A stretch of 64,000 nt of DNA from Bradyrhizobium guangdongense (GTDB taxonomy: Bacteria > Pseudomonadota > Alphaproteobacteria > Rhizobiales > Xanthobacteraceae): positions 3,348,001-3,412,000 of the forward strand of contig NZ_CP030051.1 of NCBI RefSeq assembly GCF_004114975.1. The letters run 5' to 3'. The notes beneath the pieces are model-generated. The model was not told where the DNA came from. It did no database searches and saw nothing but the letters and a program-made list of their open reading frames with translations. Both the position numbers and the translations under genes were made by a program. Positions within the stretch are counted from its first letter, which is position 1. Every line of letters begins with the position of its first letter. Shown here piece by piece: positions 35,838 through 45,500 of the stretch.

Positions 35838-36352
35838 CCCGTCTCAACGCGGATAGCCGTCATGCCATCCGTTTCACGCTCAACGGCAAGCCCGTCGAGG
35901 CGGAGGCCGAGCCGCGCATGCTGCTGTCCGACTTCCTGCGCCACCAGCTCGGCGCAACAGGCACCCATGTCGGCTGCGAGCATGGCGTCTGCGGTGCCTG
36001 CACGGTTGTCGTCGACGGCATGCTGACCAGGTCCTGCCTCACGCTCGCGGCGCAGGTCCATGGCAGCGAGATCAGCACGGTCGACGGGCTGGCGCCGTCG
36101 GCGGACCGGCTCGGAGTGCTACAGCAGTCGTTTCGTCGCAGCCACGCGCTCCAGTGCGGCTTCTGCACCGCCGGCATCCTGATGTCGCTCGACCATTATC
36201 TCGCGAACAACCCGACGCCGACTGAGGCGGAGATCCGCGATCTCCTCAGCGGGCATATCTGCCGCTGCACCGGCTACACCCCGATCATCCAGGCGGCGTT
36301 GGATGCCGCCACCCGGCTCGCTTCATCCCAAAAAGAGACGTCCGATGCTTGA
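35834..36352 (+). CDS. (2Fe-2S)-binding subunit of the molybdenum hydroxylase
   Basis: A 172-residue CoxS/XdhC-type small subunit with two clusters. The N-terminal plant-ferredoxin-type set is G-C-E-H-G-V-C-G-A-C plus a later C (R-S-C-L). The C-terminal helical-domain set is C-G-F-C and C-R-C-T-G-Y. It completes the large-medium-small gene order, which is that of carbon-monoxide-dehydrogenase-like enzymes. Its end overlaps the start of the CoA ligase gene by 8 bp. Confidence 0.95.
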   Translation: MTRLNADSRHAIRFTLNGKPVEAEAEPRMLLSDFLRHQLGATGTHVGCEHGVCGACTVVVDGMLTRSCLTLAAQVHGSEISTVDGLAPSADRLGVLQQSFRRSHALQCGFCTAGILMSLDHYLANNPTPTEAEIRDLLSGHICRCTGYTPIIQAALDAATRLASSQKETSDA

Positions 36353-37889
36353 TCTCGCCAGCAGCTTCATGGCCAGCGCCGCGCGCGATCCCAATTCGAT
36401 TGCACTGGTCGACGGCGACCTCCGCCTGACCTACCGGCAATGGTACGACAAGATCTCCGCGCTGGCGGCCTCGTTCGATCGCCTCGGTCTCAAGCCCGGC
36501 GATCACGTCATCACCCTGCTGCAAAACCGCTGGGAGGCGGCGACGCTGCACTGGGCCTGTCAGTTCGCCGGCCTCGTGATCACGCCGATCAACTGGCGCG
36601 CCAAGGCCGATGAGCTCGATTATGGTATCGAAAATGCCGAAGCCTGCGCGGTGTTCTACCAGGACGCCTCCGCCGAGGCCGTGCGGGGTTCCGCGCTGGC
36701 AGGCAGGCTGCTGCGCGTCTCCGTCGATTCCGGAACCGGTGAAGCGACAAGTTTTGCCGATCTGATCAGGGACAGTGCGTCTGACGCGGCGCCGCGTGTC
36801 GGCGCCGATGCCTGGTCGATCATGCTCTATACGTCGGGCACGACCTCACGGCCGAAGGGCGTGCCGCGCCGGCATCGCGCCGAGCGCGCCGCGGCGATCG
36901 CCCATGTCGCGCAGAATCTCTACGGTCGCGGCGAGCGCACGCTCGGCGTCATGCCGCTCTACCACACCATGGGCGTCCGCTCGTTGCTGGCGATGTCGCT
37001 TATCGGCGGCAGCTTCATCTGCCTGCCGCGCTATGACAGCCGCCAGGCCCTGGCGCTGATCGAAAAGGAGGCGATCACCAACCTCTATCTGGTGCCGACG
37101 CTCTATCACGACCTCGTCCACCACGAAGCCTTTGCCAGGACCGACGTTTCCAGCGTGCGCAAGCTCGGCTTTGCCGGCGCCTCGATGACCGACGGCCTGC
37201 TCAAGAAGCTGAACGAGGCGTTCAGGCCGGAGCTGTTCGTCAATCACTACGGCAGCTCCGAGATCTACACTTTCACGATCGATCAGAACGCTGCTGCAAA
37301 ACCCGGCTCGGCCGGCAAGGCGGGACTGAATCAGCATGTGAAGGTCGTTCGGATCGGCGCCAAGTCGGTCGGGGACCTTGCCGCAGTCGGTGAGGAGGGT
37401 GAGATCATTGCGACGCTCGCCGGTGACGAGGCCTTCGAAGGCTACTGGCGGCGTCCCGAAGCGGACGCGAAGTCGCTGCGCGAGGGCTGGTATTTTACCG
37501 GCGACACCGGCCTCATCGATTCCGACGGTGACCTGTTCGTCACCGGCCGCGTCGACGACATGATCATCACCGGCGGTGAGAACGTCTCGCCTGTCGAGAT
37601 CGAGAGCTGCCTGTCGCTGCATCCCGCGGTCGACGAGGTCGCGGTCGTCGGCGTTGCTGACGAGAAGTGGGGCAAGATCGTCGCCGCCTTCGTCAAGCGC
37701 AACCGCGCGGTATCGGCAAGCGAGCTGGAGCAGTTCTGCCGCACCTCCGGCCTTGCCAATTTCAAGCGGCCGCGCCGCTACGTCTTCGTCGACGCGATCC
37801 CGAAATCGCCGGTCGGCAAGCTGCTGCGGCGGTTGCTGATCGCCGGAGAATACGAGGCGGAGCGTCTGCCGCCATCGGACGCGGCCTGA
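36345..37889 (+). CDS. AMP-forming acyl/aryl-CoA ligase
   Basis: A 514-residue ANL-superfamily ligase. It has the P-loop-like signature M-L-Y-T-S-G-T-T-S-R-P-K-G, the Y-G-S-S-E motif, the hinge Y-F-T-G-D-T-G and the C-terminal catalytic Lys region (K-S-P-V-G-K-L-L-R). It activates a carboxylic acid with ATP to the CoA thioester. The ATG at 36345 overlaps the upstream gene; an earlier frame start at 36303 is unlikely. Its place after a molybdenum hydroxylase and before a crotonase suggests an aromatic or alicyclic acid substrate, but the substrate cannot be told from sequence. Confidence 0.93.
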   Translation: MLDLASSFMASAARDPNSIALVDGDLRLTYRQWYDKISALAASFDRLGLKPGDHVITLLQNRWEAATLHWACQFAGLVITPINWRAKADELDYGIENAEACAVFYQDASAEAVRGSALAGRLLRVSVDSGTGEATSFADLIRDSASDAAPRVGADAWSIMLYTSGTTSRPKGVPRRHRAERAAAIAHVAQNLYGRGERTLGVMPLYHTMGVRSLLAMSLIGGSFICLPRYDSRQALALIEKEAITNLYLVPTLYHDLVHHEAFARTDVSSVRKLGFAGASMTDGLLKKLNEAFRPELFVNHYGSSEIYTFTIDQNAAAKPGSAGKAGLNQHVKVVRIGAKSVGDLAAVGEEGEIIATLAGDEAFEGYWRRPEADAKSLREGWYFTGDTGLIDSDGDLFVTGRVDDMIITGGENVSPVEIESCLSLHPAVDEVAVVGVADEKWGKIVAAFVKRNRAVSASELEQFCRTSGLANFKRPRRYVFVDAIPKSPVGKLLRRLLIAGEYEAERLPPSDAA

Positions 37890-37920
37890 TCGTCACACCC
37901 ATCAACAGAAGGAAGCCGAA

Positions 37921-38727
37921 ATGCCGTCAGCCTATGCGTTTACCGATCCGCGATTAGCAAAACTCGACGGGTTCAAGGTCGAGATCGATGAGGCGAATGA
38001 GCGCGCCGACATCATCCTAGGCCGTCCGCCTTATAACGTCGTGGCGATGCCGCAGCGCGACCAGCTCCGCCTGACCTTCGAGACGCTGGACGAGGATCCG
38101 CGCGTCCGCGTCATCGTGGTGCGCGGCGAGGGCGAGCACTTCTCCAGCGGCGGCAATATCGGCGGCTTCATGGAGGCGAGCCCCGAGCACGTCTCCAAGC
38201 TCGCCTGGAACATCGCGGCGCCGGCCCGCTGCGCCAAGCCTGTGATCGTCGCCAACCGCGGCTATTGCTTCGGCGTCGGCTTTGAGCTGTCGCTCGCCTG
38301 CGATTTCCGCATCGCGTCCGAAACCACGCAATACGCGCTGCCGGAGCAGAAGCTCGGCCAGATCCCGGGCTCGGGCGGCTCGGCGCGCCTCCAGAAGATG
38401 GTCGGCATCACCCGCACCAAGGACATCGTGATGCGCTCCAAGCGCATTTCGGCCAAGCAGGCCTATGAGTGGGGCATCGCCACCGAATGCGTGCCCGATG
38501 CCGAGCTGGAGAAGGCGACCGACAGGCTGGTCGACGAGCTCCGCACCTTCTCGCCGCTGGCGCAGCGCACCGCCAAGAAGCTGCTCAACGACACCGAGGA
38601 TTCAACGCTCGCCATCGCGATCGAACTCGAAGGTCACTGCTACAGCCGCCTGCGCCAGTCGGAGGACTTCAAGGAAGGCGTCGAGGCCTTCAACGCCAAG
38701 CGCCCGCCGAAATTCGTCGGCCGCTGA
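37921..38727 (+). CDS. enoyl-CoA hydratase/isomerase family protein
   Basis: A 268-residue crotonase. The oxyanion segment is S-S-G-G-N-I-G-G-F and the second G-Y-C-F-G-V-G-F-E-L-S-L-A-C-D region contains one of the usual catalytic Glu; E-Q-K-L-G-Q-I-P-G-S-G-G-S covers the second. It should hydrate, hydrolyse or isomerise a CoA thioester produced by the upstream ligase. It is 31 bp after the ligase gene in one operon. Confidence 0.92.
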   Translation: MPSAYAFTDPRLAKLDGFKVEIDEANERADIILGRPPYNVVAMPQRDQLRLTFETLDEDPRVRVIVVRGEGEHFSSGGNIGGFMEASPEHVSKLAWNIAAPARCAKPVIVANRGYCFGVGFELSLACDFRIASETTQYALPEQKLGQIPGSGGSARLQKMVGITRTKDIVMRSKRISAKQAYEWGIATECVPDAELEKATDRLVDELRTFSPLAQRTAKKLLNDTEDSTLAIAIELEGHCYSRLRQSEDFKEGVEAFNAKRPPKFVGR

Positions 38728-38803
38728 TCGAAAGAAACGACGACTGCCGCGGTCTGCAATGGCGCGGACCGCGGCGCTACTCAAACGGGGGAGGTAGGAC
38801 AAC

Positions 38804-40135
38804 ATGGCTGAGATAGATATGCCGATCGCCGGTGCCGAGGCGTCGGCAGGCAACAAGCAGATGGTCAATGCGATCATCGCGTCGGTGCTTGGATGGGCAC
38901 TGGATTTGTTCGATTTGTTCATTCTGCTCTACGTGGCGCCGGTGGTCGGCGCGCTGTTCTTTCCGTCGAGCAATGCGGCGCTGTCGCTCGCCGCGGTCTA
39001 CGGCTCGTTTGCCGTAACGCTGCTGATGCGGCCGCTGGGCTCGGCGGTGTTCGGGCATTATGCCGACGTGCACGGCCGCAAGCAGGCCATGCTGGTCGCC
39101 ATCATCGGCGTCGGCCTAAGCACGGCCGCGTTCGGTCTGTTGCCGACCATCGCGCAGGTCGGCGTGCTTGCGCCGATCGTGTTCCTGATCCTGCGCCTGG
39201 TGCAGGGCATCTTCGTCGGCGGTGTCGTGGCCTCCACGCATACGATCGGAACGGAATCGGTCCCGCCGCAATGGCGCGGCGCGATGTCGGGCCTGGTCGG
39301 CGGCGGCGGCGCCGGCATCGGCGCGCTGCTCGCCTCCTTCATCTTCCTGATCACATCCTCGGTCTTCCCCGGTGATGCCTTTGCAGTCTGGGGCTGGCGC
39401 TTCATGTTCTTCTCGGGCCTGCTGAGCTCGCTGCTCGGCTGGTTCATCTTCCGCAACCTCGAGGAGTCCCCGTATTTCAAGGAGCTCAAGCGCCAGCAGG
39501 GCAACAAGCAGGCGAAGGTCTCGAAGGCGCCGGTCAAGGACGTGTTCTCCGGCCAGTATCGCGGCGTGCTGCTCATCAATCTACTGATCACCTTCGGCGG
39601 CGGCGCCGGCTATTACCTGACCTCAGGCTACCTGCCGAGCTTCCTCAAGGTCATCAACGCGGTCCCGAACCAGACCTCGTCGCTGATCCTGATGGGCGCG
39701 AGCGTGTCGGCGTTCTTCTCTGCGGTCCTGGTCGGCGCGCTGAGTGACCGCATCGGCCGCAAGAAGACGTTCCTGCTGATCGGCGTCTGCGCGGCGGTGC
39801 TCTTGCCGCTGTCCTATCTGAACCTCGCTGCAACGAAAGACACGACGCAGATCACGCTCTATGCACTTGCGATCGCCTTCATCGGCAATGCCGGCTATGC
39901 GCCTGTGCTGATCTTCCTGAACGAGCGCTTTCCGACGGCGCTGCGCGCCAGCGGCACCGGCCTGTCCTGGAACATCGGCTTCGCGCTGGGCGGCATGATG
40001 CCGACCTTCGTCTCGCTGGTGAGCGGCAGCCCCGCGGCAATCCCGATGTCGCTGGCTTATTTCGCGGTCGGCGTGTTCGTGATCTACCTGATCGGTGCGG
40101 TCGTGATCCCGGAGACCAGGGGCAACTTCCGCTGA
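38804..40135 (+). CDS. MFS transporter, metabolite:H+ symporter type
   Basis: A 443-residue major facilitator with 12 predicted membrane segments. The loop 2-3 motif G-H-Y-A-D-V-H-G-R-K-Q and loop 8-9 motif G-A-L-S-D-R-I-G-R-K-K are the classical MFS signatures, and the overall pattern is that of the aromatic acid / dicarboxylate:H+ symporter (MHS) group. It likely imports the acid activated by the operon's ligase. A GGGGGAGGTAGGACAAC ribosome site precedes the start. Confidence 0.92.
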   Translation: MAEIDMPIAGAEASAGNKQMVNAIIASVLGWALDLFDLFILLYVAPVVGALFFPSSNAALSLAAVYGSFAVTLLMRPLGSAVFGHYADVHGRKQAMLVAIIGVGLSTAAFGLLPTIAQVGVLAPIVFLILRLVQGIFVGGVVASTHTIGTESVPPQWRGAMSGLVGGGGAGIGALLASFIFLITSSVFPGDAFAVWGWRFMFFSGLLSSLLGWFIFRNLEESPYFKELKRQQGNKQAKVSKAPVKDVFSGQYRGVLLINLLITFGGGAGYYLTSGYLPSFLKVINAVPNQTSSLILMGASVSAFFSAVLVGALSDRIGRKKTFLLIGVCAAVLLPLSYLNLAATKDTTQITLYALAIAFIGNAGYAPVLIFLNERFPTALRASGTGLSWNIGFALGGMMPTFVSLVSGSPAAIPMSLAYFAVGVFVIYLIGAVVIPETRGNFR

Positions 40136-40198
40136 GCCTTGCGCTGGCGCGGCTGCCTTGCAGGCGCGCCAGCCCGCTTAGGGCATAGCGAGACGGAA

Positions 40199-41896
40199 AT
40201 GGACGAGCTGCATTTTGACGATGTGATCGTCGGCGGCGGGTCGGCGGGCTGCGCGCTCGCGAACCGGCTTTCCGCGGACGGACGCCGCCGCGTTCTGCTG
40301 ATCGAAGCCGGCATGGACACCCCGCCCGAGGCGACGCCGCCGGAGATCCTCGACAGCTACCCGATGCCGCTGTTCTTCGGCGACAAGTACATCTGGCCCG
40401 GCCTGTCCGCGGCGGCCGGCCGCGATGCCGAGGGCAAGCCGGTCGTCCGCGCCTACGAGCAGGCGCGGGTGATGGGCGGCGGCTCCAGCATCAACGTGCA
40501 GTCGGCCAATCGCGGCCTGCCGCGCGATTATGACGAATGGCACGCTCTCGGCGCACGGGGGTGGGGCTGGACGGACGTGCTGCCGTACTTCCTCAAGCTC
40601 GAGACCGATCTGGATTTCGACGGGCCGCTTCACGGCCGAAGCGGCCCGATCCCGATCCGCCGCATCGCGCGTGAGGCGATGCCCCGATTTGGCAAGGCCG
40701 TCGGAGAGGCATTGTCGGCGACCGGCCTGCCGTCCCGGAACGATCAGAATGCCGAGTTCGACGATGGCATCTTTCCGCCGGCGTTCTCCAATCGAGACGA
40801 CCGCCGTGTCTCCACGGCCGCCGGCTATCTCGACGCGGCATCCCGCGCCCGGTCGAACCTGACCCTCTGGGCCGAGAGCGAGGTCGAGCAGATCCAGCTC
40901 GAAGGCCGCCGCGCGACCGGCGTGGTGCTCGCCCGCGGCGGCCAAAAGCTCAGCGTCCGCGCGGGCCGCGTGATCCTCACCGCTGGCGCATTGCAATCGC
41001 CGGCGATGCTGATGCGGGCGGGCATAGGTCCCCCCGCCGCGCTGCAATCACTCGGCATTCCCGTCATCATCGATCTACCCGGCGTCGGCAGCAATCTGCG
41101 CGATCATCCCGCGCTGACGTTCTGCCAGTATCTGCCGCGCCGATTGCGGCTGCCGCTGACCCGGCGGCGCCCGAATTTCGTGGCGATGCGCTTCTCGTCG
41201 GGACAACAGGGCTGCTGTCCCTCCGACATGTACATCACCGCCTCGGCCCGCGGCGGCTGGCACGCGCTCGGCACGCGGCTCGGGCTTTATTTTCTCTGGT
41301 GCAACCGGCCGTATTCGAGCGGCTCGCTCACGCTGGCGAGCCGCGATCCGAAAACCTATCCGGTTGTCGATTTCAACCTGCTGTCCGATGCACGCGATCT
41401 GGAGCGGATGGTTGCATCCGTCCGGCTGCTGGCAAAGCTCGTGGTGCATCCGGCGCTCAACCCCGCGGCCGGCGACTTCTTCCCGGCGTCCTATTCGCCC
41501 CGCATCAAGCGCCTCAGCCGGCACAGTACCTCCAACCGCATCATCGCCTCCGTGCTCGGGCCGATACTGGACGTGCCCGCCGGTCTTCGGCAACTCCTGA
41601 TCAGGCTGGTACTGCTCAACGGCAGCGCCTTCCGGGCGACGCTAACGGACGACCGTGCCCTCGAAGCATTCGTGCGGCAGAACGTGTTTGGCGTCTGGCA
41701 CCCCGTGGGGACATGCCGCATGGGCGATCCCGCTGACCCCATGGCGGTGGTCGATCCCGAGGGCAGGGTGATCGGCAGCGACAATATCTTCGTGGCGGAT
41801 GCCTCGATCATCCCGCGGCTGCCGACCGCCAACACCAACATCCCCGTCATTATGGCCGCTGAGAAGATCAGTGATGCGCTTTTGCGTCGATGTTAA
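40199..41896 (+). CDS. GMC-family FAD oxidoreductase
   Basis: A 565-residue glucose-methanol-choline oxidoreductase. The FAD dinucleotide motif is V-G-G-G-S-A-G-C at residues about 10-20, then E-A-G and the M-G-G-G-S-S-I-N-V-Q GMC signature; the C-terminal active-site region contains W-H-P-V-G-T-C-R-M-G and the N-T-N-I-P end motif. It oxidises an alcohol (or similar) with FAD. The frame is open from 40139, but ATG 40199 starts the Rossmann fold. It is the last gene of the catabolic operon; noncoding repeats follow. Confidence 0.93.
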   Translation: MDELHFDDVIVGGGSAGCALANRLSADGRRRVLLIEAGMDTPPEATPPEILDSYPMPLFFGDKYIWPGLSAAAGRDAEGKPVVRAYEQARVMGGGSSINVQSANRGLPRDYDEWHALGARGWGWTDVLPYFLKLETDLDFDGPLHGRSGPIPIRRIAREAMPRFGKAVGEALSATGLPSRNDQNAEFDDGIFPPAFSNRDDRRVSTAAGYLDAASRARSNLTLWAESEVEQIQLEGRRATGVVLARGGQKLSVRAGRVILTAGALQSPAMLMRAGIGPPAALQSLGIPVIIDLPGVGSNLRDHPALTFCQYLPRRLRLPLTRRRPNFVAMRFSSGQQGCCPSDMYITASARGGWHALGTRLGLYFLWCNRPYSSGSLTLASRDPKTYPVVDFNLLSDARDLERMVASVRLLAKLVVHPALNPAAGDFFPASYSPRIKRLSRHSTSNRIIASVLGPILDVPAGLRQLLIRLVLLNGSAFRATLTDDRALEAFVRQNVFGVWHPVGTCRMGDPADPMAVVDPEGRVIGSDNIFVADASIIPRLPTANTNIPVIMAAEKISDALLRRC

Positions 41897-42023
41897 ACTC
41901 CGGCTGCGCTAACGCGAAAGGTCATTCTATTGACTTGTGCTCGCGGACTGGGGCAGTCGATCGACTCTGGCTCCGATCGCATAACGTTGAGTCAGGTTCG
42001 ACCGTCTTCGCTGCTATCCTACG

Positions 42024-42088
42024 AAATGGAGTCAGTCCGCAACAGATAAGCTTTGGTCGCAAATGGAGTCAGTTGGCGAACTGATAAG
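42024..42088 (+). repeat. two imperfect direct repeats
   Basis: AAATGGAGTCAGT occurs at 42024-42036 and 42061-42073. In both copies it is followed, after 4-5 variable bases, by AAC-N-GATAAG. The unit is about 27 bp and the copies start 37 bp apart. Such spaced repeats are typical of recombinase or regulator binding arms. Confidence 0.6.
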
Positions 42089-42110
42089 GTAATATGCGAA
42101 ACCTTATCAG
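42081..42110. repeat. perfect inverted repeat
   Basis: CTGATAAGGT, 10-bp spacer AATATGCGAA, ACCTTATCAG. The left arm overlaps the end of the second direct-repeat unit. Confidence 0.7.
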
Positions 42111-42133
42111 TCTTGCGGCGGGGCAATCGGTGT

Positions 42134-42153
42134 CGGCTAATTTGGCTTAGCCG
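42134..42153. repeat. perfect inverted repeat
   Basis: CGGCTAA, spacer TTTGGC, TTAGCCG. It is the second of the inverted repeats between the GMC gene and the kinase gene. Confidence 0.6.
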
Positions 42154-42170
42154 TGATGGTGAATAAAGTC

Positions 42171-42198
42171 GGGGGTTCGAGTCGCTCCCCCGCTACCA
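42171..42198 (+). other. tRNA-3'-end-like fragment
   Basis: GGGGGTTCGAGTC followed by GCTCCCCCGCTACCA resembles a T-arm plus acceptor 3' strand with an encoded CCA, but no matching 5' half or cloverleaf could be built upstream. Such leftovers mark integration sites of islands in tRNA genes. A plain GGGGG/CCCCC hairpin is the alternative explanation. Confidence 0.35.
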
Positions 42199-42200
42199 AT

Positions 42201-42216
42201 CGTACGATTTCGTACG
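42201..42216. repeat. 16-bp perfect palindrome
   Basis: CGTACGA-TT-TCGTACG, directly following the tRNA-like CCA. Its position is what a recombinase core site would have. A further small inverted repeat ACTGAT-CTGC-ATCAGT lies at 42266-42281. Confidence 0.6.
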
Positions 42217-42550
42217 CTAAACTGCGATTTTCCCCGCTTTCATACTCCCAATGGTAGCGGTCGCGACTGATCTGCATCAGTTATGAGAGGCAAGTCCGGC
42301 TCGGCCTGCGGTGCTCCGGGGACCATCTGCGAGATGAACACGGTCGCCCTTGGTCACGTAGTGCTGATCAACCGCGAGCACATCATCCCGCGTCAAGCCG
42401 CTCGAGAAGGCGCTCGTCGGCACGCCTGCCGCGCTATCCGTACGAGGGTCCGTAGCCCAGTCGAGCATGCGACAGCTGATGCCATCGAGACCCAGCGTTA
42501 GGCCGCAAAATTGCGAAAATATTTCGACGCGAGTCGTTGCAAAAACAAGA

Positions 42551-45500
42551 TCATTCAACCGACGTCTCTCCGGCCGGCAGCGCCATGCAAAAGGTGGCGC
42601 CGTGGGGCTCGTTGGGGATTGCCCACAGCCGTCCGCCATGCGCATCGATGATGGAGCGGCAGATCGACAGCCCTAAACCCAAGCCGGTGCGTTTAGTCGT
42701 ATAGAACGCGTCGAAGATACGATCGGGTAAGGTTTGAGGCAGCCCTGGCCCCGAATCGCTCACCGCGACAAGCATGCGGTCGGATCCGACCTTGCTGGTG
42801 CTGATCACCAGTTCGCGGGTTCTCTCACTGACCTCTCCCATCGCCTCAATGGCGTTCATGATCAGGTTCAGCATCACCTGTTGCAGCTGAACTCTGTCAG
42901 CGAAAACCGGCGGCAGCCCGTCCGCCAGATTGAGTTTTGCCTGAACAGCCCTCTCAAGCATGGCGACGCGGGTTAGCGCTATCGATCCCAGAATTGTTTC
43001 GTTTATTTCTAGCTTTTCCTTCCGCAGTGGTTCCTTTTTGGAAAGATCACGAATTCGGCCTACAATATCGGCAGCCCGCCTGCCGTCGCTAATTGTGCGC
43101 TCGATCAATGGTTTGGCTTTCCCAAGATCTGGTGGGTGACGGGCAAGCCAGCGCAAGGCGGTTTCGGCATTCGTGAGCAGGGCGGCAAGAGGTTGGTTGA
43201 CTTCGTGGGCTATGGAAGCGGTGAGCTCGCCCATCGTCGCGACGCGGTTCGAATGTGCGAGCTCCGCTTCGGCACGCTTCCGCTCGGTCAAATCGAGCGC
43301 GAAGGCGACGCCCTGATGCCGAACCTCGTCAAAGCTTGCGCCTGCCATGAAAACTGGCACGCGGAGGCCGTCTTTCCGGAAGAACTCCTTCTCGTAAGGG
43401 ACGCAGGTTCCAGTGGCGGCAATATCCGCCAAGGCTCGCTCGTCGGCTGCCCCCCATTCCTGAGGTGTCAAATCCTTCCAGCGCAGGCGCCCTGACGTGA
43501 GATCGTCGCGACTACGTCCCACAATGCCGAGGAACGCTTCATTGGCCTCTATGACCCGCCCGTCAAAATCGAAAATGCATATTCCGATGATATTGGAGTC
43601 GACAAGACGGCGGACCTTCGCCTCCCGCTCCTGAAGATCGCCATAGAGACGTGTGTTCTCCAGCGAGATCGCGGCTTGTGCCGCCAGCAGCTCGAGAATT
43701 GCAATCCGGGCGGGTGTAAATGCATGTGAGGTCAGCGTGTTTTCGAGAAGGAGAATGCCAGTCAATTCTCCTTGTTTGATCAAGGGAAGGCAAAGAATCG
43801 AATTCGATTGGCGGTTGCGCAGATATTCATCGCTGGAGAAGAGGTTGGGTTTGGAGGCATCATCGAGGATGACGCTCTCCCGCGTGCGGATGACGTAGCG
43901 GACGAGCGATTCCGGGCACGTGACCCGGCTAACTGCCTCCTGACGCATGGTGACCTCTACCTGATCGGCGGTCGCTCGCGCCTCTGCCTGGACCAGATAT
44001 TCATTCCCTACCGGGAGTATCAAAAGCCCGCGATCCGCGCCCGCATTCTCGATTGCAATCGTCATCAACCGATCGATCAGCTTCGGTAGCTCGATCTCGC
44101 CGGACAGGGCTTGGGAAGCCTTGACAACGCTTGCAGCGTCCAGCCGGTCGATTGCGGAGCCCTTGGCTTCCGAGGAATGCTGTTTCTCTGTAACAGCCAA
44201 ATGTGGATATAGCTCGTCAAGCTGTCGCACCTTGCCGTTCGCGCCCCAGCGGAGATAGCAGTGTCGGGCATTGCGCAGATGGGCGTTGGCGGATGTCGCT
44301 GAGCCGCGTGTGTCGTAGAACCGCGCCGCGATCTCATAAGCAATGGCCTCATTCTGAACGAAACCGTGCTCACGGGCCGATCGAATAGCCCGCTCGTACA
44401 AGTGCATGGCATCGAGGTCGCGGCCTTCGATCCGAGCGATTTCCGCGCCTACCAGTGCGGCACGGTTTTCGAAATTTTCCGGACAGTTCTCCGCCCAAAT
44501 TGCTAGCTGCCGGTGGTAGTCAGTCAGAGCTTTGAAGTGTGCCTGTCGCGAGTCCTGGCTTGCAGCATCAAAGGCGCCGGCCCGGGCGAGAGCGCTGTAA
44601 AAGCAATGCTCCGCCGTTTCAAAATAATAATTGCACGACCAAAGAAGTCTCTCGGCATTCAATGATGCCTCGATTGCTGAGGAGTAATCGCCAGCAGAGA
44701 ACCTCGCCTGCAATTTTCGAATCCAATACCAGCACTCCGGAACCAACAAGGTTGGGTTACTTGATAGATGGCTCTCGAACTGAAGCTCGTCAAAGTGGTC
44801 CTCGTTGAAGAATCCGAAGCTTGTGGTCAAACCGCGAAGTGTTCGGACAAGCGCGAGCTGTGTAGTGATCTGGTCAGTGACCCGGAGGAATCTCGCCTTC
44901 TGTGCAAACTCAAGGCCTCTTTCGGCCTCATGTTGCACATAGTCTAAAGGATCTCCGGCGGCGATAAGATTTGTGTTGAGAAAGTTGTAGCTGTACGCAG
45001 CAAAAGTGAAATCACCGATTGTGTTCGCGGCGTCGAAAGCGCGTCGAATGAGCTCGCGTCCGGTATTGATGTGTCGCGTCCATGGCATGATGCAGAGCCC
45101 AAAGCGCAAATAGACGCGGGCTTGATAGCGGAGCAATCCGTGCTTCTCAACCAGATCGTAGCCCAGCTTGCCAAGTTGGAAACCGACCTCATAATTCCCA
45201 AAACGAGACCCGGCGACCGTACCCAGCGATACGTACGCAAAGCACGATGCGTCGCTGTTGCCGTACTCCAGGCTGAGGCCGACCATTCGACACAGCACGA
45301 GTGCATAGAGGTTCGCGTCGGTGAAGCTCGCAACCATCACAACTTCGGCAAACACGTCCTGCATATCGAGCACGTCAGGATTGGTAATCAAGGGCAGATC
45401 GACAAGCTGCTGGATTTCCCGAGAATCCAAAAGAGAGATGACCCGATCATATTCTCGTTTTACTTCTTCGTCGGTGGGGTGCGGCGACCACTCTTCTCCG

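Larger units (their letters stand above)
41897..42550. other. 654-bp noncoding region rich in inverted repeats
   Basis: No coding frame here is convincing. From 42024 to 42281 there are a direct repeat, at least five inverted repeats and a piece resembling the 3' end of a tRNA, described in separate entries. The region separates the high-GC catabolic operon from the lower-GC kinase gene, and its own GC is lower too. It may be a recombination or attachment site, a set of structured RNAs, or the debris of a mobile element. Confidence 0.5.

Noticed and set aside
32023..36352. Form I carbon monoxide dehydrogenase (CoxMSL)
   Set aside because: The gene order (large, FAD, Fe-S) and the missing AYRCSFR active-site loop do not fit; a different molybdenum hydroxylase is more likely.
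42111..42198. A complete tRNA gene ending in GCTACCA
   Set aside because: Only the T-arm-like and CCA parts can be seen; no 5' acceptor strand or anticodon arm pairs with them, so only a fragment is reported.
42283..42501. Small plus-strand frame in the repeat-rich region
   Set aside because: Arg/Ala-rich composition, no ribosome site, no hydrophobic or domain pattern; likely chance.
42277..42645. Possible minus-strand gene before the kinase stop
   Set aside because: It overlaps the kinase coding region in another frame, has no ribosome site, and the translation shows no motif.
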